Source of the DNA: Limiplasma sp964416065
GTDB lineage: Bacteria > Bacillota > Clostridia > Christensenellales > Aristaeellaceae
Assembly (NCBI GenBank): GCA_964416065.1
Contig: CAYQCL010000006.1
Coordinates: 6,891 to 70,890 of the forward strand
Length of the DNA: 64,000 nucleotides
Direction of reading: 5' to 3'
The notes under the pieces: model-generated
The model's input: the letters and a program-made list of their open reading frames with translations, nothing else
Databases searched by the model: none
What the model was told of the DNA's origin: nothing
Shown here: one piece after another, positions 1 through 7,838 of the stretch
How positions within the stretch are numbered: the stretch's first letter is position 1
How the letters are laid out: each line of letters opens with the position of its first letter
Program-made: the position numbers and the translations under genes

Positions 1-698
1 TTTTGCAGAATCCCGATACGATCATTGGCAGCTATGTCGTCACGATTCTGATCACGGCGATTGGCACAGGCGTGGGCCTGCTGATCACCGCCATGACCGG
101 CTATGTGCTCCAGCGCCCCGACTTTGCTTACCGAAACGTGATTTCCTTCTATATCTACTTTACGACCCTTTTCTCCGGCGGTATCGTGGCGTACTACATT
201 ACCATCGTCAAGTGGCTTGGATTGAAGAACAATTACCTTACCATTATTCTGCCGATGATGGTCACCTCGTGGAACGTTATCCTCATGAAGAACTTCATGA
301 AGGGCATCCCGCATGAGATCACCGAATCGGCGATGATTGACGGCGCGAGCAACATGCGCATCTTCTTCAACATCATCCTGCCCACGGCGACGCCCGCTCT
401 GGCGACGGTCGGATTGTTCCTGGCGCTGAGCTATTGGAACGAATGGTACAATTCCATGCTGTTTTTGGATAACAACGTCAAGTACCGTCCCTTGCAGCTC
501 TTCCTATATAACGTGGTCAACAAGGCGGACTTCATCCGCAGAGCGGGCGAAAACGCCAGCATTGACACGACCGATATCCCCATGGAAAGCACAAAGCTTG
601 CGGTCGCCGTCATCGCGACGGGCCCCGTCATTCTGTTCTATCCCTTTGTGCAGCGGTACTTTATCAAAGGAATCACAATCGGCTCGGTGAAGGGCTAA
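1..698 (+). CDS. ABC sugar transporter permease, LplC/YtcP type (5' partial)
   Basis: This is the C-terminal part of a binding-protein-dependent transport permease (MetI-like fold) whose start lies before the window. About 231 codons are visible. Several hydrophobic spans are present, and the cytoplasmic EAA loop lies at visible residues 108-128 (E-S-A-M-I-D-G-A, then I-I-L-P), which is where the ATPase subunit docks. The C-terminus ends in F-I-K-G-I-T-I-G-S-V-K-G, usual for the second permease of LplABC/YtcQP-type oligosaccharide systems. The next gene, 46 bp downstream, is the matching binding protein, so a partner permease is expected just upstream. The family is clear; the substrate is not, though the GH20, NagB and sugar isomerase genes nearby point to an amino-sugar-containing glycan. 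Confidence 0.9.
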   Translation, partial: LQNPDTIIGSYVVTILITAIGTGVGLLITAMTGYVLQRPDFAYRNVISFYIYFTTLFSGGIVAYYITIVKWLGLKNNYLTIILPMMVTSWNVILMKNFMKGIPHEITESAMIDGASNMRIFFNIILPTATPALATVGLFLALSYWNEWYNSMLFLDNNVKYRPLQLFLYNVVNKADFIRRAGENASIDTTDIPMESTKLAVAVIATGPVILFYPFVQRYFIKGITIGSVKG

Positions 699-744
699 TG
701 TTTGATTCAAATGCGGGAAACCGCAAAAAATAAGGAGGTTTACC

Positions 745-2319
745 ATGAAACACCTGCGAAAAGTCATTTCCCTGTTCCTTGCGCTGTCCCTGATGATAGC
801 GGCCGTGCCCATGGCGCTGGCCGAGACGACCACGGACGAATTCGTGCCGGATTTTTCCTATGTGGACGACATCGACACCTCTGAATTTGTTGTGATCGAC
901 TGGCTGATGGTTGGCGATGTGCCGGACAACGGCCAGACGGAGAAGGTACTTGAGAAGATCAACGAGATCCTTCGCGACCGCCTCAACTGCGAGCTGCGCC
1001 TGTCCTTCATCGGCTGGTCGGAGTATCTGTCCAATTACAACCTCCGTCTTGCCTCCGGCGAGTCTCTGGATATCGTGTACTGCGCCGATTGGCTGGATGC
1101 CAAGCAGAACGCCTCCCGCGGCGCGTACCTCGCGCTGGACGAACTGCTGCCGGTGTACGCGCCCAACCTGTGGCGTGACGTGACCGCCGAGGAGTGGGAT
1201 CAGTGCCGTGACGCGGAAGGGAACATCTTCCAGCTGCCGATGAATAACCACGATTTCTACGGTCTGTCCGCCATGTTCTATCGCAATGACTGGGCCAAGG
1301 AAGCCGGCTTTGAGGACGGCATCCACTCCTTCGACGACATGGGCAAGTACTGGCAGTGGGTCGTTGACAATCAGCCTGACGTGATTCCGTGGAACACCGC
1401 GGGTGACTGCGACTCGAACCAGATTCTTAACATGTATATGTTCGACAAGACCGAGGCCATCAACTGCATCTCCAACGGCTCCTTCACCATCATCTGCGGC
1501 GAGAGCTATGAGAATCCCTATCAGCTGATTAACGTCGTGGATGAGGACTGGTTCCTCGACTTTGCCAAGACGATGAAGGAATGGGGCGACGCCGGCTACT
1601 GGCCCACGGACGTTATGAGCCGCACCGGCAACCAGACCGACGCCAACATGTTCCAGGTCGGAAAATCCGCCAGCTGGGAGCATCAGTGCGAGCAGCTCTT
1701 CAACGATGCCGTTGAGTACAACAAGAAGGTTCCCGGTTCCGATCCTCAGGCCTTTATCTACACCGAGCGCCGCGGAATTGACTTCAAGGCCGCCGCGACC
1801 CGCTGGGCGGATGCCATTGCCGCCAACTGCGACACGCCCGAGCGCGCTCTGATGGTCTATGACCTCATGCGCTATGACCGCGAGCTGTACAACCTCTACT
1901 ACTATGGTATCGAGGGCGTCCAGTACGAACTCAACGAGGACGGACTCCGCGTCGATCCCGAGGGCTACACCGCCGCGAAGGACGGCATCTACTTCTGCAA
2001 CAACGCTCTGCGCAACGACAACTACGATATCGAGCGTGCCGACGCCTGGCCGGACAAGCAGAAGTACATTGAGATGATTAAGCCCATGCTGGTCATCAGC
2101 CCCTACGCTGGCTTCTCCTTTGACACCACGCCCGTGACCGCTGAGTACACTGCGCTCAACGAGATTGTCGCCCGTTACCTGCCTTCCATCATGTTTGGCA
2201 AGGCTGGCGATCCCGAGGCGGCTGTGACCGAATTCCGTGAGGCGCTTCAGCGCGTCGGTATTGATCGCGTGATTGCTGAGGCTCAGAGCCAGCTGGAGGC
2301 CTTCGTGGCTTCCAAGTAA
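745..2319 (+). CDS. ABC transporter extracellular sugar-binding protein
   Basis: A 524-residue extracellular solute-binding protein of the long type that pairs with LplB/LplC permeases. A Sec signal peptide (K-H-L-R-K, then a hydrophobic core) ends at A-L-A/E around residue 26. There is no lipobox cysteine, unusual for a Gram-positive binding protein, which is normally a lipoprotein. The ATG follows AAGGAGG at 731-737. The mature protein is rich in aromatic and acidic residues (Y-D-L-M-R-Y-D-R, W-G-D-A-G-Y-W), typical of oligosaccharide binders. It should deliver sugar to the permease encoded upstream. An intrinsic-terminator-like hairpin directly follows, so it is probably made in excess over the downstream enzymes. 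The exact ligand cannot be read from sequence. Confidence 0.9.
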   Translation: MKHLRKVISLFLALSLMIAAVPMALAETTTDEFVPDFSYVDDIDTSEFVVIDWLMVGDVPDNGQTEKVLEKINEILRDRLNCELRLSFIGWSEYLSNYNLRLASGESLDIVYCADWLDAKQNASRGAYLALDELLPVYAPNLWRDVTAEEWDQCRDAEGNIFQLPMNNHDFYGLSAMFYRNDWAKEAGFEDGIHSFDDMGKYWQWVVDNQPDVIPWNTAGDCDSNQILNMYMFDKTEAINCISNGSFTIICGESYENPYQLINVVDEDWFLDFAKTMKEWGDAGYWPTDVMSRTGNQTDANMFQVGKSASWEHQCEQLFNDAVEYNKKVPGSDPQAFIYTERRGIDFKAAATRWADAIAANCDTPERALMVYDLMRYDRELYNLYYYGIEGVQYELNEDGLRVDPEGYTAAKDGIYFCNNALRNDNYDIERADAWPDKQKYIEMIKPMLVISPYAGFSFDTTPVTAEYTALNEIVARYLPSIMFGKAGDPEAAVTEFREALQRVGIDRVIAEAQSQLEAFVASK

Positions 2320-2329
2320 GCATTCCAGC

Positions 2330-2370
2330 GGCCGGAATCCCGGATGATCCAAACGGGATTCCGGCCTTCT
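2330..2370 (+). terminator. Intra-operon terminator-like hairpin
   Basis: A perfect 13-bp stem (GGCCGGAATCCCG at 2330-2342 with CGGGATTCCGGCC at 2354-2366) has an 11-nt loop and is followed by TTCTTT. It lies between the binding-protein gene and the ThuA-like gene. It probably ends most transcripts or protects the 3' end of the binding-protein mRNA. Confidence 0.8.
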
Positions 2371-2388
2371 TTGATGAAGGAGGAGCGT

Positions 2389-3036
2389 ATGCAAAAGCGC
2401 GTCATTGTGGTATGGAACGATATCTTTCACTATCGTGAAACGTATTACGACATGGTGGACAGCCTGTTCGACGCGAGCTGGGACGTTGTGAAAACCGAGC
2501 ATATCCGTGATGTGGTGCTGTGCGAGCCAAAACCTGACCTGGTCGTGAACTTCACCATAGGCTGCGGCAAGCCGGATGACCGAGAGCCGCTGACCCTTGA
2601 GGAGCAGCAGCGCCTTTATCAGGCGGTCGAGGCGGGCATGGGCTGCATCTATGTCCATGCGGGGCTCGCCTATAACGTCAAGGATACGCCGGTGGGAAGG
2701 CTGGCGGGAGCTCGTTTTGCGAGCCATCCGCGTCCTAACGTGACGGTCTCCTGCATGGCGATCCCTGGAATCGAGCATCCCATTATGCGGGGCATCGAGC
2801 CCTTCAGCGCGCACGACGAACACTACTTCTGCACCGTCGATCTGGAACGGGTTACGCCGTTTCTTGCCACGGTTTCCTCCGGAGGCACGGAGCTGGGCGG
2901 ATGGTCCCAGGAGATCGGACGGGGGCGTGCGGTCTCTCTGACCCCGGGACATACGCCCGAAATGGTGAAGGCGATGCTTCCGCTGATGAACAACACGATT
3001 CGCTGGTGCATGCACGAGCTTGATTCAATGAGGTGA
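2389..3036 (+). CDS. ThuA-like domain protein
   Basis: A 215-residue protein of the ThuA-like (trehalose-utilisation, glutamine-amidotransferase-like) fold. It opens with K-R-V-I-V-V-W-N-D and carries the family-like H-P-I-M-R-G-I...D-E-H-Y-F segment and a G-C-I-Y-V-H-A-G turn. Start: ATG at 2389 follows GAAGGAGG. An in-frame ATG at 2344 is rejected because it lies inside the terminator hairpin. The next start is four bases after the stop, and the stop itself forms part of the AGGTGA ribosome site of the isomerase gene, so translation is probably coupled. ThuA-like proteins commonly sit in sugar operons, but their chemistry is poorly defined. The role here is probably sugar modification in the cytoplasm. 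Confidence 0.8.
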   Translation: MQKRVIVVWNDIFHYRETYYDMVDSLFDASWDVVKTEHIRDVVLCEPKPDLVVNFTIGCGKPDDREPLTLEEQQRLYQAVEAGMGCIYVHAGLAYNVKDTPVGRLAGARFASHPRPNVTVSCMAIPGIEHPIMRGIEPFSAHDEHYFCTVDLERVTPFLATVSSGGTELGGWSQEIGRGRAVSLTPGHTPEMVKAMLPLMNNTIRWCMHELDSMR

Positions 3037-3040
3037 AGAA

Positions 3041-3826
3041 ATGATTCAGCCGCCTGTTGCGTTGGGAATGTACACCGTATTCCAAAACGCTCAAAAGGAT
3101 TTTGAAGGAACGATTCATCAGGTCGCCCAAATGGGCTACCAGGGGATTGAAATGTATGGGGAGCCATCCGATTTTCCGGCCGCGCGCGTGGCGAACGCTC
3201 TGCGAGAGGAGGGCCTGACGCTGACCGGCTGGCATATCGAGTGGAGGCATCTTCAGGAGGACACGCTCGAAAGGACTGTTGATTTCTGCGCGGAGGCCGG
3301 CCTTCCCTGCGTCATCATTCCCTGCCTGGGCGGAAAGTGGGCTGTCGCGCACACGCCGGAGCAGGAATGCGAGGCGCTGTGGGACGGCTATCTTGAGCGC
3401 ATGGAGATCATCAGAGCCCGTCTTAAGAAGGCGGGAATTCGGCTTGGCTATCACAACCATGAGTATGAATTTCAGATCCGCTACGGCGGGCGCACGCTCT
3501 TTGACAAGCTGTATGGCACGCTGAGCACGGATGTCGTCATGGAACTGGACAGCGGAAACGCGATCGAGGGGGGAGCCGATCCCGTGCGGGTGCTGAAAGC
3601 GCTTGGCGAGCGAAAGGTGTTTCTGCACTGCAAGCCGTACTCGCACAAGGATGCCTTTGACGTGGCGATCGGCGAGGCGGGCGACGCCAACGATTGGGCC
3701 GGAATGGCGGGGGCCGCGGGCGAAAACTGCGAGTGGCTGATTGTCGAAAGCGAGTCCACGCGCCTTCCCGAGTTGGAAAACGCCCGCGTCTGTATCGACG
3801 GATTGAAGACGAGCTTAAAGGAGTGA
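3041..3826 (+). CDS. Sugar phosphate isomerase/epimerase (AP endonuclease 2-like TIM barrel)
   Basis: A 261-residue xylose-isomerase-like TIM barrel. Expected metal ligands are visible: H in Y-H-N-H-E-Y-E-F (about 138-145), E and D in V-M-E-L-D-S-G-N, and H in F-L-H-C-K-P. The family includes IolE/IolI-type dehydratases and epimerases and many uncharacterised sugar epimerases. It is packed four bases behind the ThuA-like gene and just before nagB, so it probably interconverts a sugar released from the imported oligosaccharide. Soluble and cytoplasmic, with no signal peptide. A second protein of the same superfamily is encoded at 13176-14153, in a different operon. Confidence 0.85.
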   Translation: MIQPPVALGMYTVFQNAQKDFEGTIHQVAQMGYQGIEMYGEPSDFPAARVANALREEGLTLTGWHIEWRHLQEDTLERTVDFCAEAGLPCVIIPCLGGKWAVAHTPEQECEALWDGYLERMEIIRARLKKAGIRLGYHNHEYEFQIRYGGRTLFDKLYGTLSTDVVMELDSGNAIEGGADPVRVLKALGERKVFLHCKPYSHKDAFDVAIGEAGDANDWAGMAGAAGENCEWLIVESESTRLPELENARVCIDGLKTSLKE

Positions 3827-3831
3827 GAGAG

Positions 3832-4563
3832 ATGGAGATTACTGTTGCCAAGGATCTTGCTTCGTTTTATAATATCGCTGCGTGGCGCATCGCTGCGGAG
3901 ATTTTGAAGCGGCCCAACGAGCGCACGACGCTGGGACTGGCGACGGGGCGCACGACCACGGGCATTTACGAGGCGCTGACGGCGATTCATGAAGCGCATC
4001 CGTTCCAGGTATCGCGCGTGTGTGTGTTTGGCCTGGATGAGATCACGAATGTGGATCGCTCCTATGCCGGAAGCTGCTACGACATTCTGCACCGTGAGGT
4101 TGTCGGGCCGCTGGGCATCTACGAAGAGAATTTCTTTATGCCCCAGACGAAGGTGGACGATTTTGACCGCGAATGCCGCGCCTATGAAGCGGTCATCGCG
4201 GCGCGCGGCGGGATTGATTTGCAGGTTGTGGGAATCGGAGAAAACGGCCACATCGGCTTTAATCAGCCGGGAACGCCCTTTCACAGCGCCGCCTTTGTGG
4301 GACGCATGGACGAGGCGCTGGAAGCGCGCGTTCGCGGCGAAACCGGCGTGCAAAAGGAGCTTGGCGGCATGACGCTGGGAATCCGCAGCATCATGCACAG
4401 CCGCAGGGTACTGCTGGTTGCCAGCGGCGCGCGTAAGGCGGAGATCATTCGTCAGGCGCTTCAAGGCCCCGTGACGGAAGACGTGCCCGCCTCGGTCTTG
4501 CAGCTGCATCCCTTCTGTGAAGCGATTCTTGATCCCGAAGCTGCCGCCATGCTGGAGCTCTGA
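3832..4563 (+). CDS. nagB: Glucosamine-6-phosphate deaminase
   Basis: A 243-residue NagB-family protein that would convert glucosamine 6-phosphate to fructose 6-phosphate and ammonia. Visible signatures are G-L-A-T-G-R-T-T-T-G-I-Y (phosphate loop), G-L-D-E-I (catalytic Asp-Glu region) and G-I-G-E-N-G-H-I-G-F-N-Q-P-G, the NagB fingerprint with the ring-opening His. Start: ATG at 3832, five bases after the isomerase stop and preceded by AAAGGAG at 3818-3824; an upstream in-frame start would overlap the isomerase. The standard F-N-M-D-E is V-F-G-L-D-E here, so 6-phosphogluconolactonase-like or related isomerase activity cannot be fully excluded. Its presence indicates that the operon handles an amino sugar. 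Confidence 0.85.
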   Translation: MEITVAKDLASFYNIAAWRIAAEILKRPNERTTLGLATGRTTTGIYEALTAIHEAHPFQVSRVCVFGLDEITNVDRSYAGSCYDILHREVVGPLGIYEENFFMPQTKVDDFDRECRAYEAVIAARGGIDLQVVGIGENGHIGFNQPGTPFHSAAFVGRMDEALEARVRGETGVQKELGGMTLGIRSIMHSRRVLLVASGARKAEIIRQALQGPVTEDVPASVLQLHPFCEAILDPEAAAMLEL

Positions 4564-4664
4564 AGGGCTTATGCAACGAAAGCGGAATAAGCTCTGCGGA
4601 TTGAGGGAGACGTGTTTTGCCTGATTTTCTGACTGCCGCTGAGGCAGCAAAGGAGGAACTTCCA

Positions 4665-5723
4665 ATGGAGAAGTGGTTAAAAAGATTGCCGGGCATTGGC
4701 TTTTGCCTTTTGATCGCGCTGCCGTCATGGTTTCTGGTTGAGTATGTCAAGCCGCTCGAGGTTGTGGGCGCGCCCGTGCTCGCAATCCTGATCGGAATGA
4801 TCGTGGCGCTCTTTATGCCTTCCAATGAAAAGCTATCTGACGGCATCTCCTTTACATCCAAAAAGATTCTCCAGGCCGCCGTCGTGCTGCTCGGCTTTGG
4901 CTTGAATCTCGCGACGGTCGGAAAGATCGGCGCGACCTCGCTGCCTGTGATTGTCGCGACGATCGCGACGTCCCTGATCGTGGCGTTCGCGCTGCATAAG
5001 CTTATGAAGATTCCCGCGAAGACCTCGACCCTAATCGGCGTGGGTTCGTCCATCTGCGGCGGCTCGGCCATCGCGGCGACTGCTCCCGTCATTGGCGCGG
5101 ACGACGAGGAGATCGCCCAGGCGATTTCGGTCATCTTTCTGTTCAATGTCATCGCGGCGATTCTCTTTCCCAATCTCGGGGCGGCGCTTGGGCTTTCCAA
5201 CGAGAGCTTTGGCTTGTTTGCCGGTACGGCGATCAACGATACCTCATCCGTAACCGCTGCCGCTTCCACATGGGATTCTATGTATCATACGGGCGGAACG
5301 GTGCTGGAATACGCGACCATCGTCAAATTGACGCGCACGCTGGCTATCATCCCCATCACGCTCGTGCTTTCGATTGTGCGGATGCGCAGAGAGCGCAAAG
5401 AATCCGGCGTACAGACCGGCGGCTCCTTCCGGCTTAAGAACGTACTGCCGATGTTCGTGATTTATTTTGTACTCGCGTCGCTTGTGAGCACGATTCTGGG
5501 AAGCGTTCTGCAAAACGAGGCGCTGGCTGCCGTCAACGGTGTTTTTTCGTTTTTGAAAACGCTGAGCAAATTCTTCATCGTAATGGCGATGGCGGCCATC
5601 GGCCTCAATACCAATCTGGTCAAGCTGGTGAAAAACGGCGGGAAGCCGATTGTACTGGGCTTCTGCTGCTGGGTTTCCATCAGCTGCGTAAGCCTTCTTC
5701 TGCAAAGCTTGCTGGGGCTGTAA
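4665..5723 (+). CDS. YeiH/UPF0324 family membrane protein (putative sulfate exporter family)
   Basis: A 352-residue polytopic membrane protein of the YeiH (Cons_hypoth698) family, with about ten hydrophobic helices. The family-typical S-S-I-C-G-G-S-A-I-A-A-T-A-P segment lies around residues 127-140 and A-G-T-A-I-N-D-T-S-S-V near 185-195. Start: ATG at 4665 follows AAAGGAGG; an earlier in-frame start at 4617 lacks a good ribosome site. It is the last gene before a strong bidirectional terminator and probably belongs to the nagB operon, although the 101-bp gap could hold its own signals. Family members are annotated as putative sulfate exporters, with little direct evidence. Confidence 0.85.
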   Translation: MEKWLKRLPGIGFCLLIALPSWFLVEYVKPLEVVGAPVLAILIGMIVALFMPSNEKLSDGISFTSKKILQAAVVLLGFGLNLATVGKIGATSLPVIVATIATSLIVAFALHKLMKIPAKTSTLIGVGSSICGGSAIAATAPVIGADDEEIAQAISVIFLFNVIAAILFPNLGAALGLSNESFGLFAGTAINDTSSVTAAASTWDSMYHTGGTVLEYATIVKLTRTLAIIPITLVLSIVRMRRERKESGVQTGGSFRLKNVLPMFVIYFVLASLVSTILGSVLQNEALAAVNGVFSFLKTLSKFFIVMAMAAIGLNTNLVKLVKNGGKPIVLGFCCWVSISCVSLLLQSLLGL

Positions 5724-5724
5724 C

Positions 5725-5770
5725 AAAATGAGCCTGTCTCTGCGATAAACGGCGGAGACAGGCTCATTTT
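5725..5770. terminator. Bidirectional intrinsic terminator
   Basis: A 16-bp perfect inverted repeat (AAAATGAGCCTGTCTC at 5725-5740 and its complement at 5755-5770) with a 14-nt loop and A/T tails on both sides. It separates the convergent YeiH-like and GH20 genes and can stop transcription from either direction. Confidence 0.9.
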
Positions 5771-5778
5771 GAATGCGT

Positions 5779-7599
5779 TCAGCGGAGCTGATCGGCGTAC
5801 CACCATACGACATCGCGAATCCTCCACAGCTCGGACTCGTGGCAGTTCTCACGCCAGAGCCGCTCGTAGAGATAGAACCAGTTTTCCAGCTCGCCGGCGA
5901 GCGCTGAATCCTTTTGATTTTGATGGACGGCCGCGCCGACGCGGTTCCACAGCATGATCGCGCTCCCAGCGATCAGCCAGCCTTCGAGCATTCCGCGCGC
6001 GGAGCAGTCCATATCGACGGCATGGGCCTGGAGCTGAAGAAGGATGTCGCCCAGGCGTTGATTCGCCTCTTCAACAGCCTTGGGATTGCAGACGGAGAGC
6101 GGCGTTTCGGGTTCGGGACGATCCAGCCGATCGTTCACCCATTCCTTATGGCGAACCAGAGCATACCAGGGATAGACGTCCAAGCCCTGCATGGAAGCCA
6201 GCAGAGAAACGACGCTTTCACTTCGATCCAGATAGGCGACGCGCGAGACGGCGGCGTTCAGCTCGTCGAAGGGAACGGCGTCGCAGCACCAGCTGAAGAC
6301 GGCGCCATAGATCATCCCGGGCAAGGAGAAGCGCGGGTCGTTGATGTGGCCGTAGTCGCCCCAGTCGGTGTTGAGCAGGCCGACCGCGCCGTAGCGCCGG
6401 CCGTAAGCGGCCATGCGGGAGATGTTGTCATAGCCGGAGCGCAGCTGGTTCATCCATTGGTTCCAGCCGCATACGCCGGGGCAGACGTACTGCGTCGCGC
6501 CCGCCTCGGCCAGAATGCGTGTGCCATCCTCAGAAACCGTGGGGCTGTAATCCCAGTTGAGGCAGATGGTGCCCTGGGGCAGCTCCCTGAGCGCGTCGGC
6601 GAAGCGGACGACGATATCGCCCCAGAACATGGGCGTGCGCCCCTGCTCGACGACAAACTCGCACAGCTTTTTCACAAAGCCGATATAGTAGCCGCGCTCG
6701 CCGACGGCCTCCATCTGCGCCCTGCTGCGGCCGCGCCCAAGATCAAACGTTTCGTCGGCGCAGATATTGAATTTGCGCGAGCGAAACAGCGGCATGAATT
6801 CGCGAAGCATCCCTTTCACCAGATCGAAGGAGCGGGGATCGGAAATGTTAAGGGTGTGATGGTGCATGCGGTTGGGCATGGTGGAAGGCATGTCGGCCAC
6901 CTCGGGCAGTTCGCACAGCTCGCGATGGTTCTTGCTGTAGAGCAGCTCAAAAAGGTGTCCGAAGCTGGAAAGGGAAGGAACAAGCTCGATTCCCCGCGCC
7001 GCGCAGTAATCATCCAGCTCCAGGATCTCCTCGGCCGTGAGCGGACGGGAGACGCGCCACATTTCGGGCAGGTCGCGGAAAAGGTAGGTGTGCTCAACAT
7101 AGAGCTGAAGCTGATTGAGCTTGTAGAAGCAGGCTTCGTCGGCCAGGCGCTTGAGCGCCTCAAGGGTGGGCGTGCGCCCGCGCGAAACGTCGTGATAGAA
7201 CCCACGGACGGGATAGACGGGAGCGTCCTCAATGGAAAGGGCGGGAAGAAGCGCGCCCGACTGGCGGATGATCTGCCGAAGCGTTTGAACTCCATGCAGG
7301 ATTCCCAGGCCGTCTCCGGCGGCAATCACGACGGACGCGGGAGAAATGGTAAGCTCGTATGCCTCCGATGAGATCGCGGGCGTATGCGCGAAAGAAAGAT
7401 CTTCTTTACGGGCCTCTCCGCAAAGAATGGGAACGAATACGCCGGCAAAGCGGCGGATTTCCTGCTGAAGCTGCTTCGCGGCTGTCTTTTCCACGGGGGA
7501 GGAATCGGGATAGAGCACGATGTGGGTTTGCGGGGACAGTCGGAAAAAACCATCCGATTCAGAAAGATGACGGGGCTTTGGCAAGAGATGCATATTCAT
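5779..7599 (-). CDS. Glycoside hydrolase family 20 beta-N-acetylhexosaminidase
   Basis: A 606-residue protein with a GH20b-like N-terminal domain (about 1-125) and a GH20 TIM barrel beginning at Y-P-V-R-G-F-Y-H-D-V-S-R-G. The catalytic Asp-Glu pair is in N-I-C-A-D-E-T-F-D-L-G. Family members remove terminal beta-linked GlcNAc or GalNAc by substrate-assisted catalysis. No signal peptide is visible, so it probably acts on imported oligosaccharide in the cytoplasm. Start: the ATG at 7599 follows GGAGGGTGAA; an in-frame start 30 bases upstream lacks a ribosome site. Transcription comes from the promoter at 7712-7740, bracketed by two copies of a LacI-type operator. It fits functionally with nagB on the other strand. 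Standard GH20 sequences show G-G-D-E where this has C-A-D-E, suggesting a divergent subfamily. Confidence 0.85.
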   Translation of the reverse strand: MNMHLLPKPRHLSESDGFFRLSPQTHIVLYPDSSPVEKTAAKQLQQEIRRFAGVFVPILCGEARKEDLSFAHTPAISSEAYELTISPASVVIAAGDGLGILHGVQTLRQIIRQSGALLPALSIEDAPVYPVRGFYHDVSRGRTPTLEALKRLADEACFYKLNQLQLYVEHTYLFRDLPEMWRVSRPLTAEEILELDDYCAARGIELVPSLSSFGHLFELLYSKNHRELCELPEVADMPSTMPNRMHHHTLNISDPRSFDLVKGMLREFMPLFRSRKFNICADETFDLGRGRSRAQMEAVGERGYYIGFVKKLCEFVVEQGRTPMFWGDIVVRFADALRELPQGTICLNWDYSPTVSEDGTRILAEAGATQYVCPGVCGWNQWMNQLRSGYDNISRMAAYGRRYGAVGLLNTDWGDYGHINDPRFSLPGMIYGAVFSWCCDAVPFDELNAAVSRVAYLDRSESVVSLLASMQGLDVYPWYALVRHKEWVNDRLDRPEPETPLSVCNPKAVEEANQRLGDILLQLQAHAVDMDCSARGMLEGWLIAGSAIMLWNRVGAAVHQNQKDSALAGELENWFYLYERLWRENCHESELWRIRDVVWWYADQLR

Positions 7600-7670
7600 T
7601 TCACCCTCCGTTTTGATGAGACGGAACACGCTCTTATCGAATGTGAACCCACATGTTCGAGTTTCAAAAA

Positions 7671-7683
7671 GAAACCGCTACCA
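7671..7683 (-). promoter_or_regulatory. Putative LacI-family operator, copy 1
   Basis: Read on the minus strand it is TGGTAGCGGTTTC, a LacI/CcpA-like half-palindromic site with the central CG. It lies downstream of the -10 box and before the GH20 start, where bound repressor would block elongation or initiation. An identical 13-mer lies at 7826-7838 in opposite orientation. Confidence 0.65.
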
Positions 7684-7711
7684 AGAAATTTTCCGATTGA
7701 ACGGCCCGATC

Positions 7712-7740
7712 AATATACTACGGCCACAGGGGGATGTCAA
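7712..7740 (-). promoter_or_regulatory. Sigma-A promoter of the GH20 gene
   Basis: On the minus strand, TTGACA (7735-7740), a 17-base spacer and TATATT (7712-7717). This is a near-consensus housekeeping promoter directed at the GH20 gene, about 110 bases upstream of its ATG. Confidence 0.85.
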
Positions 7741-7825
7741 CAATAAAACCATGATTTTAAAGCGTTTGGTGGTTGATTTTTGATAGGGGTGCCGGTATAA
7801 TCATTCTTGGGAGAAACGTCAAAAA

Positions 7826-7838
7826 TGGTAGCGGTTTC
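7826..7838 (+). promoter_or_regulatory. Putative LacI-family operator, copy 2
   Basis: TGGTAGCGGTTTC followed by A, matching the LacI-family pattern TG...CG...CA. It overlaps the stop codon of the LacI-family gene and lies about 155 bp (centre to centre) from copy 1, with the promoter between them. This layout suits repression by DNA looping. Confidence 0.65.

Noticed and set aside
673..3015. 780-codon antisense open frame over the binding protein and ThuA genes
   Set aside because: Low-complexity, H/R/V-rich mirror of high-GC codons; no ribosome site, and clear genes lie on the other strand.
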